Part shown: positions 1 through 8,665 of the stretch, one piece after another
Layout: the number at the start of each line of letters is the position of its first letter
Position numbering within the stretch: the first letter of the stretch is position 1
From: Dyella caseinilytica
Lineage (GTDB): Bacteria; Pseudomonadota; Gammaproteobacteria; Xanthomonadales; Rhodanobacteraceae
DNA length: 64,000 nucleotides
NCBI RefSeq assembly: GCF_016865235.1
Contig: NZ_CP064030.1
Location: 868,001-932,000, forward strand
Direction: 5' to 3'
Notes under the pieces: generated by a model
Seen by the model: the letters and a program-made list of their open reading frames with translations, nothing else
The model's database searches: none
What the model was told of the DNA's origin: nothing
Position numbers and translations under genes: made by a program

Positions 1-159
1 TGCGGCCCTCCGCAGTCATGGATTATGAGTGTGTGAAAGCACATCCTGGAACCCTGATGGCTCGCGCCAGGAGGGGCCTGCAGCTCCTTCTGCAACATGG
101 GTATGCGGCCGGGCGACTGCAATGTTGCCCGGCCATGCATTTAAGTCAGGCGGGCGACG
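1..159. other. Gene-free left edge with a GC hairpin
   Basis: I see no convincing gene here. The 8-bp arms GGCCGGGC (107-114) and GCCCGGCC (127-134) can pair just beyond the stop of the EF-G-like gene on the minus strand. They could help end that transcript, but no T-run follows on the minus strand, so a Rho-independent terminator is not established. Confidence 0.4.
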
Positions 160-2199
160 TCAGTCCTCGTCCAGCTTGGGCTTCCACGCCTCGCTGAGCT
201 GTCGCTGCAAGGGCGGGGGAACCGGTTCGTAGTGACTGAGATCAAGGCTGTAGCGGCCTCGCCCGCCGGTCATCGCTTTCAGCTCGGTCGGATAGTCCGT
301 CAGCTCGGCCAGGGGAGCCTGCGCCTTGATCACCAGTTCGCCACCGCGCTTGGTATCGGTGCCCATGATCCGCGCACGTTTTCCGGCCAGACCGCCGGTG
401 ACATCGCCGACGTTGTTTTCCGGAATCGACACTTCGACATCCACGATGGGCTCCAGCACGATCGGACGCGCCTTGCTGATCGCATCGAGAAACGCCTTCT
501 TGCCGGCGCTGATAAAAGCCACCTCTTTCGAATCGACCGGATGGTATTTGCCGTCGTACACGGTCACGCGCAAATCCTGCAGCGGATAGCCGGCCACGGC
601 TCCGTTTTCCATCGCCTGCCGCACGCCTTTCTCGATCGCCGGCAGAAACTGCCCGGGAATCACGCCGCCCTTGATGGCGTCGATGAACTCGAAGCCCGCG
701 CCGCGTTCGAGCGGATCCACGCGCAGAAACACTTCGCCGAACTGGCCTGCGCCGCCGGTTTGTTTTTTGTGCCGATGATGTCCCTCGGCGGAGCCGGCGA
801 TGGTTTCGCGATACGCGATGCGTGGCGGATGTGTCACGACTTCCACGCCGTAACGATCCTTCATGCGCTCCAGCATGATTTTCAGATGCAGGTCGGACAA
901 TCCTCGCACGACCGTTTCATTGAGTTCCTTGTGGTGCTCCATGCGGAAGCAAGGATCTTCCTCGGAAAGTCGATACAGCGCCTGCGAGAGTTTCTGTTCC
1001 TGGCCTTTGTGCTTGGGCTCGAGCGCGAGGCTGAACATGGGTTGCGGGAAGTGCAGGGGTTCCAGGTGAATGCTGTCTTCGTCGTGCGAATCGTGCAGCA
1101 CGGCATCGAAGTGGATGTCTTCGATTTTTGCCACTGCGGCGATATCGCCCGGAACGGCCTGGTCGACTTCCACGTGATTCTTGCCATTGAGGCGGAACAG
1201 ATGACCGACCTTGAAGGCTTTGCGGTTATCGTCGATGAACAGCTGACTGTCGCGGCGGATGGTGCCTTGCCATACACGGAACACACCCAGTTTGCCGACG
1301 AAGGGATCGTTGATCACCTTGAATACGTCGGCAACGACATGAGAAGTAGGATTCGGATCGACGGCGATCTGCACATTGTCGCCATTGCGGAACGGTGGCG
1401 GGTTGGCTTCGGCCGGGTTGGGTAGCAGCCGTTCGAACACATCCAGCAGTTCCTGGATGCCTGCTCCGGTGCGCGTGCTGACGAAACAGATCGGCACCAA
1501 GTGCCCTTCGCGCAAGCATTGCTCGAAGGCATCGTGCAATTGCTGCGGCGTCAGGGCGTCTTCACCTTTGTCGAGATAGTCGCCCATGGTGGTTTCATTG
1601 ATCTCCACCACCTGGTCGAGAATCTGCTGGTGCGCCTCGGCCAGCGATGAGAAATCGGTCTTGCCGTCGCGATGGAAAAAGCAATCGAGCACGCGGCTGG
1701 CATTGTCGGCAGGCAGGTTGACCGGCAGGCATTCGTTGCCGAATTCCTCGCGAAGCGCATCGATCAGCGTGGCCAGATTCACACCTTCGCTGTCGATCTT
1801 GTTCACCACCAGCAAACGGGCGAGGCCACGTTCGCGCGCATGTTCCATCATGCGGCGCGTGCCGTGTTCGATGCCGTTGGCGGCATTGACTACGATCGTT
1901 GCAGTTTCGACCGCCGCCAATGCGGAGAGCGTCGCGCCGCGGAAATCGCTATAGCCGGCGGTATCGACGACATTCATATGGCAGTCACCGCGATCGATGC
2001 TGGCAATGCAGCTATCGATCGAATGGCCGCGGGCTTTCTCTTGTATATCGGTGTCCGATTGCGTGGTTCCGCGCTCCACCGATCCCATGCTCTGGATGGC
2101 GCCGCCAGCGTGCAACAAGGCTTCGAACAAACTGGTCTTGCCGGCACCGGCGTGACCGGTGAGTGCGACGTTGCGGATATTTTCCGTGTAGTAGGACAC
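160..2199 (-). CDS. Elongation factor G-like translational GTPase (EF-G2 type)
   Basis: Predicted 679-residue ribosome-associated GTPase of the EF-G family, which drives translocation or related ribosome steps in the cytoplasm. The G-domain motifs are visible: P-loop GHAGAGKT (residues 15-22), DTAGYSDF (G3) and NKID (G4). The domain IV stretch with GGAGQFGEV and the C-terminal EF-G fold follow in order, and the length is normal. The switch I segment reads KARGHSID rather than the usual ERGITI of classical EF-G, which fits an EF-G2-type paralogue. I chose a GTG start because AGGAGG lies 8 bases before it; the frame stays open 21 codons further upstream but with no better signal. It stands alone, and no other translation genes are nearby. 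Family assignment is secure; whether it is the housekeeping EF-G or a specialised copy is inference, with a copy more likely. Confidence 0.88.
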   Translation of the reverse strand: MSYYTENIRNVALTGHAGAGKTSLFEALLHAGGAIQSMGSVERGTTQSDTDIQEKARGHSIDSCIASIDRGDCHMNVVDTAGYSDFRGATLSALAAVETATIVVNAANGIEHGTRRMMEHARERGLARLLVVNKIDSEGVNLATLIDALREEFGNECLPVNLPADNASRVLDCFFHRDGKTDFSSLAEAHQQILDQVVEINETTMGDYLDKGEDALTPQQLHDAFEQCLREGHLVPICFVSTRTGAGIQELLDVFERLLPNPAEANPPPFRNGDNVQIAVDPNPTSHVVADVFKVINDPFVGKLGVFRVWQGTIRRDSQLFIDDNRKAFKVGHLFRLNGKNHVEVDQAVPGDIAAVAKIEDIHFDAVLHDSHDEDSIHLEPLHFPQPMFSLALEPKHKGQEQKLSQALYRLSEEDPCFRMEHHKELNETVVRGLSDLHLKIMLERMKDRYGVEVVTHPPRIAYRETIAGSAEGHHRHKKQTGGAGQFGEVFLRVDPLERGAGFEFIDAIKGGVIPGQFLPAIEKGVRQAMENGAVAGYPLQDLRVTVYDGKYHPVDSKEVAFISAGKKAFLDAISKARPIVLEPIVDVEVSIPENNVGDVTGGLAGKRARIMGTDTKRGGELVIKAQAPLAELTDYPTELKAMTGGRGRYSLDLSHYEPVPPPLQRQLSEAWKPKLDED

Positions 2200-2681
2200 G
2201 ATGCGACCCTCCTGATACAGAGGCGCGGGATCGTGCCGGCGACGCCGCATGAGGCCGCGCATTGGCGGGCCGTCATGGTCGTCCTTCGCGTGCGGGACGC
2301 AGGGCGGTCATGGCGGGAAGGCGGGGAAGGGACCAGTGGTCTCTCGGCCGCGCCGTTAGCGTTCTCCCATTCCCGGCAATGGTCAAGTTGCACTGCGAAG
2401 ACGACGAGCCACAAAGTGGCTCGTCGTCCCGGCGAAGGCCGGGATCCAGTGTCTTTCACGCCACTCAAGCCGACAACCGTTAACGCGGTGTGAGCACGGT
2501 ATGGAACCGGCGGCTACGCGAAAGGTCTCTGTGGCAACCTGGGAATCTTTTCCACATAGCATCCCATTCCCCTGCGGTCACAAGCTGTGGCCGGGCAACA
2601 TAGCGAGGACGGCTTATCGAACGCCCCGATCAGGTCGAACACCACCGCTGGCTTCCCCTGCCCGAAGGCAAAGACCGCGGC
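2200..2681. other. Intergenic region upstream of the EF-G-like gene
   Basis: About 480 bases between divergent genes. It holds a repeat/hairpin element (2401-2456) but no convincing ORF. It should carry the promoters of both flanking genes, though I could not pick out -35/-10 boxes with confidence. Confidence 0.5.
2401..2456. repeat. Hairpin plus GTCGTCCCGGC palindromic repeat
   Basis: A perfect 12-bp stem (2401-2412 with 2416-2427, loop AAA) runs directly into a second palindrome, TCCCGGC-GAAG-GCCGGGA (2427-2444). The segment 2422-2456 matches 10116-10150 with only three differences, so it is a dispersed extragenic repeat rather than a local regulator. Confidence 0.75.
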
Positions 2682-3578
2682 TTGCATCCGTTCGACGGCC
2701 CCACGCGCGCCATGCTGCATCAGATGCGCTGGCGCAAAGCACCGCGCGATCGTCGCCGCCTGTGGGTGGCGCTGACTATCGCGCTGTTGCTGCACGTCTT
2801 TTTCATGTCGTTCGTGTGGTACCAAATGGAGCCGCGCGGACCATTGGCAAGAACGGTAGCGGTACAGACGCAGAGTGCCATCGAGGTGCGTTTCATAACG
2901 CGTGGCTCCGGTCCCGTACAGGCCGTGCCGCCGCCGGTCGTGCCTCCGTTGCCACCGCGGCCATCACGTGAGCCCGTGTCGAAAAATGCGATGACTTTGC
3001 ATATACCGGGTCCCGCGCCAGCGCCTGCTGCGACCACGCAGCCGCCTCCTGCGCCCGCGCCTGTCCTGTTCGATCGCACCGGGCGGATCATCCTGCCGGC
3101 CAATGCCTCCAGCGCGCCCACGGCACCCGAAGCCGATTATGTGCAGCGCGGTCCGCAGGGTGATACGCAGATCATGCGCGATCAAAATCCGGTCAAATAC
3201 AAGCCGACCAAGCTCGATCCCTATTGGCGCAAAAGCACCAATGCTGTGGACGACGCGCTGCAGAAGCTGGTCGAAAAAACCACCGTTACCAAGACGATCG
3301 AATTGCCTAAGGGCATTCGCATTCACTGTGGTATCTCGCTGGCGGCGCTTGCTGGTGGCTGCGGCGGCGATCCGCCACCACCACCGCCGACCAACGATGG
3401 CGATGAACGCATGAACATGGCCCCCGCGTCGTTAGTGAAAGGTGGCGCGGCGCCAGCCAAACCGGATCTCGCAACGTGTATTGCCACGTACAAGGCCGGA
3501 AAACCGTTGCCCTATGGTTGTCCGGTGGACACGCCGGCGCGCGCGGTCTCTGCGCAGAAACCGGCATCGGGGCCTTGA
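2682..3578 (+). CDS. Proline-rich, inner-membrane-anchored protein of unknown function (paralogue 1)
   Basis: Not a recognised family. The predicted 298 residues show a basic cytoplasmic N-terminus, one membrane span (about residues 27-47, WVALTIALLLHVFFMSF), a periplasmic proline/alanine-rich spacer (about 75-145) and a C-terminal module (about 150-260) with GDTQIM, KYKPTKLDPYW, VEKTTVTKT and LPKGIRIHC. The anchor-plus-spacer layout resembles TonB, but the TonB C-terminal domain is absent. The same layout and C-terminal module recur in the next gene 138 bases downstream, so the two form a tandem pair. The start is uncertain: 2682 is a TTG with GAAGG 13 bases upstream, and the ATGs at 2712 and 2727 lack clear Shine-Dalgarno sequences. 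An open upstream stretch back to the stop at 2601 also looks protein-like. The C-terminal tail has cysteines that could form a disulfide in the periplasm (inference). Confidence 0.75.
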   Translation: MHPFDGPTRAMLHQMRWRKAPRDRRRLWVALTIALLLHVFFMSFVWYQMEPRGPLARTVAVQTQSAIEVRFITRGSGPVQAVPPPVVPPLPPRPSREPVSKNAMTLHIPGPAPAPAATTQPPPAPAPVLFDRTGRIILPANASSAPTAPEADYVQRGPQGDTQIMRDQNPVKYKPTKLDPYWRKSTNAVDDALQKLVEKTTVTKTIELPKGIRIHCGISLAALAGGCGGDPPPPPPTNDGDERMNMAPASLVKGGAAPAKPDLATCIATYKAGKPLPYGCPVDTPARAVSAQKPASGP

Positions 3579-3716
3579 TCAAGCGAATGGTCAGTGTCAC
3601 TGACCTGCCGCGATGCTGCGGCAGGTCCACGGCGACGCAGGGACGTGGCCGGTCGCGGTCAGGCTTGAAGCGATCCAGGCGCAAGAAATGCCGTCGTGCC
3701 CATTACACTGGCGCCC

Positions 3717-5669
3717 ATGCAGCCATCGCCTCCGGATCAGCCTGCCCCACCTAAATCTGCCGTGTTGATCAGGTCGCCCCGCGACGCGACAACATGGGCG
3801 CTCGTCTATCGGCGGCGTATCCGCGAGAGGCCGCGCGAGCGGTTGCTGAAAGTGGCCGGCGTGGTCGGCGCGCTCCTGGTGCATCTGTTGTTTCTGCTTG
3901 GATCGATGCTCGGCTCGCCTTACCAGTTTCAACCACCGCCCGAGCCGAAAGGCAACACTTTGCTGGTGCGCCTGATCAACAACAAGCCATTGCCGCCCCC
4001 TCCACCTCCGGTACTGGGTACCCCACCCAAGGAACATGGCCCGCGCCATCGCGGCAACACGTCGCAAGTGGTGCATGCAACGCACGAGATCTCGACCGCG
4101 GCCCCCGTGGCTGCCGTCGAGCAACCGCCCACGCCTGCGCCGAAGCAGCAGCCTGTGGTGGCGCCAAAGCAGCAGGCATCATCCGAAAAGCCCCAGCCTG
4201 TGGCCGCGCCGCTGCCGCCGATCACATTACCCAAGCCGTCGCCAGCCCCCATGGTGCAGGCGAAACCTGTCGGCTTGCCGCCACCTCCACTTTCACTGCA
4301 AGCCGTGCAGGTGCCACAGCCAGTGCCGCCGGCATTCCAGCCAGAAATGCCGCGCAAGGCACAGGCGGAAGGTACGCAGCCGATGCCGCCATTGCCTTCG
4401 CTTGCGCTGCCAACCCAGCCGGCCCAATCAGCGTTGACCGCGACGCCGCCGCAGATGGCGGTGGAGACGCCGTCGCTTGCGCCGGTGGCAATCCCTCAGG
4501 TTGCTACCGTCACGCCAGCACCAACACCGGTAGCGCCGCCAGCGCCAGCATTGCAGCCGATTCCGATGCCGGCGCAGCCCGCGCCCACTGTCAATCTGCA
4601 GTCTTCCGCCGCGCCGCTGGAAGCGCCGAATGTGCCAAGCACGGCCCAACAAGTCGTGTCGCCTGTATTGCGTCCGCAGGAAGCGCAACTCGCGCCGGTG
4701 CCGGTCACGCCTGTTGCCGCGCCAGCGGCGAACCTCACGCCCTCCGCGCCTGCGCTGACCGTGGAAGCGCCTAAGCTGGCCATGCCTGCGGTGTCGGTAC
4801 AACCGCAACTCAGCACGGCGCCATCGCCAGCGCCAGCACCCGCAACGGCGCAAACCAAGCCGGCAGAGTCGCCCTCCAGCGAAAAGGCGGCGGAGCAGCA
4901 GCCGTCCTCATCCGCGAGCAACGCAGCGTCATCGAGCGCATCGGCAAACGAAGAAAACGCCAGTGTCAGCACAGCACCGAACGCGACGCCGCAAGGTAGC
5001 GAAACCGGCAATCCGGGACAACCTAATGGCGTAAGTCAGCCTTCCGAAAACAATGGCAGCCAGACAGGCCAGCCATCGCTATCGGCGGGAGCCGGTAACA
5101 CGGCAAACGCGCAAGGCAGCGGCACGCCTGGTACGCCCAACGGCACGTACATCCAGCTCAAACCACGCGGCGACACCGAGATCATGTCGCACAACATCAA
5201 TCTCCCCAAATATCGCCCGACTGTCTTCGACCAGTACTGGACGCCGAAGGGCGAGAGCTCGGTGGATACGGCTTTGCGCCATGCGGTGGAAAAGACCACC
5301 GTCAGCCATACCTTCAATTTGCCGCAAGGCGTGCGCATCAAGTGCACGGTGATGCCGCTGTTGCCGTCGTCACTGTTCGGCTGCACCAATCCGGATCCGC
5401 CCGCCGTGCCATTGCCGCAGAAGATCTATGATCGTCTGAACTTGCCCACGGCCAATACATCGGTACCGAAGGTGGCGCCGGTCGCTGCCGCCACGCAAGC
5501 GGCACCGGTCACACCTGTGCAACTGGATAACAGCGCGGAGTGTGCGGCGGCGCGTATCAGCGGCGGACCGATGCCACCGAACTGTCCGCCATCGGCATCA
5601 GTGCAACCCTTGAAACTACCATCGCCCGCTTCGGGTTCGTGGGTGCCGGCGAGCGATCAGTTCCACTGA
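3717..5669 (+). CDS. Long proline-rich, inner-membrane-anchored protein (paralogue 2)
   Basis: A 650-residue relative of the preceding gene with a much longer spacer. It has an Arg-rich cytoplasmic N-terminus (RRRIRERPRER), one membrane span (about residues 44-64), roughly 400 residues of Pro/Ala/Gln/Val-rich low-complexity sequence followed by a Ser/Asn/Gly-rich stretch, and a C-terminal module from about residue 476. The module has RGDTEIM, PKYRPTVFDQYW, VDTALRHAVEKTTVSHT and LPQGVRIKC, aligning with paralogue 1. A cysteine pair lies near the C-terminus (AECAAAR and PPNCPP). I prefer the ATG at 3717 over an in-frame GTG at 3696; neither has a strong Shine-Dalgarno. The low-complexity region may inflate database matches to TonB, but no TonB C-terminal domain is visible. 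Function unknown; a periplasm-spanning scaffold is the natural guess. Confidence 0.78.
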   Translation: MQPSPPDQPAPPKSAVLIRSPRDATTWALVYRRRIRERPRERLLKVAGVVGALLVHLLFLLGSMLGSPYQFQPPPEPKGNTLLVRLINNKPLPPPPPPVLGTPPKEHGPRHRGNTSQVVHATHEISTAAPVAAVEQPPTPAPKQQPVVAPKQQASSEKPQPVAAPLPPITLPKPSPAPMVQAKPVGLPPPPLSLQAVQVPQPVPPAFQPEMPRKAQAEGTQPMPPLPSLALPTQPAQSALTATPPQMAVETPSLAPVAIPQVATVTPAPTPVAPPAPALQPIPMPAQPAPTVNLQSSAAPLEAPNVPSTAQQVVSPVLRPQEAQLAPVPVTPVAAPAANLTPSAPALTVEAPKLAMPAVSVQPQLSTAPSPAPAPATAQTKPAESPSSEKAAEQQPSSSASNAASSSASANEENASVSTAPNATPQGSETGNPGQPNGVSQPSENNGSQTGQPSLSAGAGNTANAQGSGTPGTPNGTYIQLKPRGDTEIMSHNINLPKYRPTVFDQYWTPKGESSVDTALRHAVEKTTVSHTFNLPQGVRIKCTVMPLLPSSLFGCTNPDPPAVPLPQKIYDRLNLPTANTSVPKVAPVAAATQAAPVTPVQLDNSAECAAARISGGPMPPNCPPSASVQPLKLPSPASGSWVPASDQFH

Positions 5670-5750
5670 ACGGGAGTTCTGCCATGGATGCTGCGTTGAG
5701 CTTCGAAGGTGGTTGCGGTTGCCGACTGGAGTTACCTGATTCTGCCTCAG

Positions 5751-5778
5751 CGTCATTCCGGCCTTCGCCGGAATGACG
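5751..5778. repeat. CGTCATTCCGGC palindromic repeat between convergent genes
   Basis: Perfect 12-bp inverted repeat CGTCATTCCGGC / GCCGGAATGACG with loop CTTC. It lies between the convergent ends of the proline-rich gene and the hydroxylase large subunit and could act as a bidirectional transcript end. A near-identical copy occurs at 34101-34128. Confidence 0.8.
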
Positions 5779-5825
5779 CTGAAGCAAAGCTTGTTATTGC
5801 TGCAGGCTGAAGTTCTCGCGATGTT

Positions 5826-8081
5826 TTACAACAACCGCACCAGCTCCTTCATCAACGGCAGTCGCCGCACACGCACCGCACTCACACGGAACACGGCATT
5901 GGCCAACGCTGGCGCTGCGGTAGGCATGGCAAGGAAACTGGCGCCGGCAGGATCACCTTCGCCAGGCACGGTGATCACTTCCACCGTATTGGGTAGCTGC
6001 GCCATGCTGGCGAGCGGGTAATCCTTCCAGCTGCTTTGTTGAACCTTGCCATCTTTCACCGTGATAGCGAGATTCAACGCTGCGGACAGCGCATCCAATG
6101 TTGCGCCGGCCACTTGTCCTTCCAGTCCCTGGGGATTGATGACACGGCCGACATCGACGGCGCACACGGCACGTTCGATGGTGAGCTTTTCGCCTTGCAT
6201 CGACACTTCGATGGCATGCGCGACATACGCGCCGTCCATGTACCAGCACGCAATGCCAAGGCCGTTGACCGTGCGCAGCCAGTCTTTCCAGCTGATGCGG
6301 TCGGCGACCAGTTTCAACACATTCACAAGACGCGCCGTGTCGATCGCGCCGCCGCCTTGCAGCGGGACCAGACGCGGTTCACCGATCAGGCGAAGGCGGG
6401 TGTCGAGCGGGTCTTCCTTGAGCGAATGCGCGATCTCATCGATAAAGCTGTCGGCGGCAAACGCGTTGGTGACATCCGGCATGCCACGGTGCGGGCCGCG
6501 CGGCATCGACGAGGTCAGACTGAACCAGTCGCTGCGATAGTTCGGCACGAAGCCGGCAGGAAATTGGTTTACGCCAACTTCGGACGTCCAAAGGTGATCG
6601 CTCGATGTGCCGCGGCCGGTCAGTGCGGAAGCGCTGGCAAGGCGCTGGTTCCACGCAATGATGTGACGCTTGGCATCGACGATGGCATTGAACTTATGCA
6701 CGGTGCCAGAACGGTAATAATCGTGCGTAAGATCCTCATCGCGTGGCCAGAAAAGACGCAATGGTTTGTTGATGGCCTGTGCCAGCAGCACCGCTTCGGC
6801 GACGTAATCATGATCGAGACGGCGGCCATAACCACCACCAACGCGTGATACGCGGATATCGATCTGATCACCCTGCAGGCCGGTGAGGCGTTGCACCACC
6901 GTCCATGCCTGCAGCGGCGATTGCGTCGGCACGTACAGCGTGGCGCTGGTTTTATCCAGCCGCACCAGGCAATTCATCGGCTCGCTGGTCGCGTGCGCGA
7001 GCCACGGTTGGTAGTACGTCGCCTCGACGCGGCGCGCGGCTTTGCGGCCGGCCTTGTCCACATCACCGTCGTCGCGCACGCGTGTGGTGGGTGCGCTGTC
7101 GCTGTTCAATAGCGTGGTGGCTTCTTGTTCGAGCGCAGCAGTACTCTCGCTGCCGCTAGCGCCTGGTTTCCAGTTGAGCTTCAGTGCGCGCCGGCCTTGC
7201 AGAGCGAGCCAGGTTGTTTCGGCGATCACGGCGACGGCAGGCGCGATCACGGTTTGTCCGGGCGGCAGCTTGGGATCGGGCTTGAGTTCGATCACGTCGA
7301 TCACGCCCTTGATGGCCAGTGCGGGCGCTTTATCCAACTGGTCGAGGTGACCATCCGGCCAAGGGCTGTGTGCAAGGACGGCAACGACCGCATCGCCGAA
7401 ATGCTGGTCGAGCGAATAAGGCGTTTGCCCGGTGACGATATTGCGCGCGTCGGCATCGCCAGCTGGCTGGCCGATCAAGGTATAGCGATCCGGCGTCTTC
7501 ACCGCGATGGGTGCTTGCTGCGGCGCGACCTTTGCGGCGGCTGCGGCGAGCTGGCCGTAGCCGAGACGGCGGCCATCGGGAGCGATCACGGTGCCTTTTT
7601 CGGTGTGCAGGCGTTCGGCCGGAACACCAAGCTGCTGCGCCGCAGCCTGCATGAGCAGCCAGCGCGCCAGTGCGCCGGCCGCACGCAGATCGCGCCATGC
7701 CCGCGGAATGGAGTTGCCGGTGCCGCCCACTTGCTGACCGTAGATCCACTGCGGCTGACCGTTGTTGACGTTGACGCCAAGGTCGAGCGGTACGACACGC
7801 ACGCGCTGCCAGTCGGCATCCAGCTCATCGGCAATGATGCGTGGCAGTGAGGTATTGACGCCGGTACCGGTATCCGGATCGCGCGCGCCGATCAGCACGC
7901 CACCATCCTGATCGATGCGCACGTACAGACCCAGCCCGTAGAGATTGTCGCCAAGCATGTCCAGCGGCACCGGTGGCGCATTGGCGGCTTCCGCCGTGCG
8001 GATGCCCACGATCAACGCACCGGCAGTGCCGGCAAGCACCTGCAAGAAGCGGCGGCGGGAAAGGCGAACCTGGCCGCTCAT
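5826..8081 (-). CDS. Molybdopterin-binding large subunit of an IorB-type hydroxylase (xanthine dehydrogenase family)
   Basis: Predicted 751-residue catalytic subunit of a molybdenum hydroxylase related to isoquinoline 1-oxidoreductase subunit beta. These enzymes hydroxylate N-heterocycles or oxidise aldehydes and pass electrons to a [2Fe-2S] partner and then a cytochrome. The N-terminus SRRRFLQVLAGTAGALIVG is a twin-arginine signal, so the folded cofactor-loaded enzyme should be exported to the periplasm. The rest has the usual order of aldehyde-oxidase/xanthine-dehydrogenase molybdopterin domains, with GGGYGRRLDHDY and an RGPHRGMPDVTNAFAADSF stretch, and the length is normal for IorB. I set the start at the ATG whose first four bases overlap the stop of the upstream small-subunit gene (ATGA), showing translational coupling; the frame extends 26 codons further back inside that gene. 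The substrate cannot be read from sequence. Confidence 0.88.
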   Translation of the reverse strand: MSGQVRLSRRRFLQVLAGTAGALIVGIRTAEAANAPPVPLDMLGDNLYGLGLYVRIDQDGGVLIGARDPDTGTGVNTSLPRIIADELDADWQRVRVVPLDLGVNVNNGQPQWIYGQQVGGTGNSIPRAWRDLRAAGALARWLLMQAAAQQLGVPAERLHTEKGTVIAPDGRRLGYGQLAAAAAKVAPQQAPIAVKTPDRYTLIGQPAGDADARNIVTGQTPYSLDQHFGDAVVAVLAHSPWPDGHLDQLDKAPALAIKGVIDVIELKPDPKLPPGQTVIAPAVAVIAETTWLALQGRRALKLNWKPGASGSESTAALEQEATTLLNSDSAPTTRVRDDGDVDKAGRKAARRVEATYYQPWLAHATSEPMNCLVRLDKTSATLYVPTQSPLQAWTVVQRLTGLQGDQIDIRVSRVGGGYGRRLDHDYVAEAVLLAQAINKPLRLFWPRDEDLTHDYYRSGTVHKFNAIVDAKRHIIAWNQRLASASALTGRGTSSDHLWTSEVGVNQFPAGFVPNYRSDWFSLTSSMPRGPHRGMPDVTNAFAADSFIDEIAHSLKEDPLDTRLRLIGEPRLVPLQGGGAIDTARLVNVLKLVADRISWKDWLRTVNGLGIACWYMDGAYVAHAIEVSMQGEKLTIERAVCAVDVGRVINPQGLEGQVAGATLDALSAALNLAITVKDGKVQQSSWKDYPLASMAQLPNTVEVITVPGEGDPAGASFLAMPTAAPALANAVFRVSAVRVRRLPLMKELVRLL

Positions 8082-8611
8082 GCCTTGCTCCCTTGCTTCA
8101 TGGTTGCCGCAGCGCGCTTGATCGCAGCGCGCACGCGCGTCTGGCAGCCACAGCGGCACAGGTTGGGCAGAGTATCGATATCGCTGTCGGCAGGATCCTT
8201 GTGACGGTTGAGCAGATCCATCGAAGCGATCAGCCAGCCCGGCGTGCAGTAGCCGCAGCCGATCGCGTCTTCATCGATGAAGGCCTGTTGCAGCGGATGG
8301 AGATTGCCCTTGGCATCGACCAGGCCTTCGACCGTCACGATCTGCTTGCCGCTGAGCTTGCTGACCGGTACACCGATGGCCGAGGTCGCCTTGCCATTGA
8401 CCAGCACCAGATCTGCGCCGCCCTCGCCATGCTCACCACCGTACTTGGTGCCGTCCAGCCGCAGCACGTCGCGCAGATACCAGAGCAGCGGCATTTGCGG
8501 ATCGCCGGTGTGGAGATAGTGCTCGCCATTGATCTGCAGATCGATCCCGGAACGAGCCGGAACCGGGGTGATATCCCCGCTATGCGCCGGCACGGCGTGG
8601 TCTTGCGCCAT
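8078..8611 (-). CDS. IorA-type [2Fe-2S] small subunit lacking the plant-type cluster cysteines
   Basis: Predicted 177-residue iron-sulfur partner of the adjacent molybdenum subunit. The C-terminal helical cluster domain is intact: CGYC (Cys119, Cys122) and LCRCG (Cys152, Cys154). The N-terminal ferredoxin-like domain is recognisable from PLLWYLRDVLRLDGTKYG, but where the family has C-x4-C-x2-C the sequence reads GEHGEGGAD (residues 59-67), with Gly59, Gly64 and Asp67 in the ligand positions. The fourth cysteine, expected near residue 79, is also missing. No cysteine occurs before residue 119, so the second [2Fe-2S] cluster cannot form in the normal way. The frame is open and the gene is coupled by a 4-base overlap to the large subunit, arguing for a working variant rather than a pseudogene. 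The electron path would need to differ from that of standard IorAB. Confidence 0.85.
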   Translation of the reverse strand: MAQDHAVPAHSGDITPVPARSGIDLQINGEHYLHTGDPQMPLLWYLRDVLRLDGTKYGGEHGEGGADLVLVNGKATSAIGVPVSKLSGKQIVTVEGLVDAKGNLHPLQQAFIDEDAIGCGYCTPGWLIASMDLLNRHKDPADSDIDTLPNLCRCGCQTRVRAAIKRAAATMKQGSKA

Positions 8612-8665
8612 CTGGTGGACTCTCCTGAATGCTTAGGACGCGCATTGTGGCATTGACGCAAGAAA

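Noticed and set aside
3717..5669. Calling the proline-rich protein TonB
   Set aside because: The span and Pro-rich spacer fit, but the C-terminal module lacks the TonB domain and instead matches its neighbour only.
8078..8611. Small subunit as a pseudogene because cysteines are missing
   Set aside because: The frame is intact, the second cluster motif is complete and the ATGA overlap with the large subunit is kept, so a functional variant is more likely.
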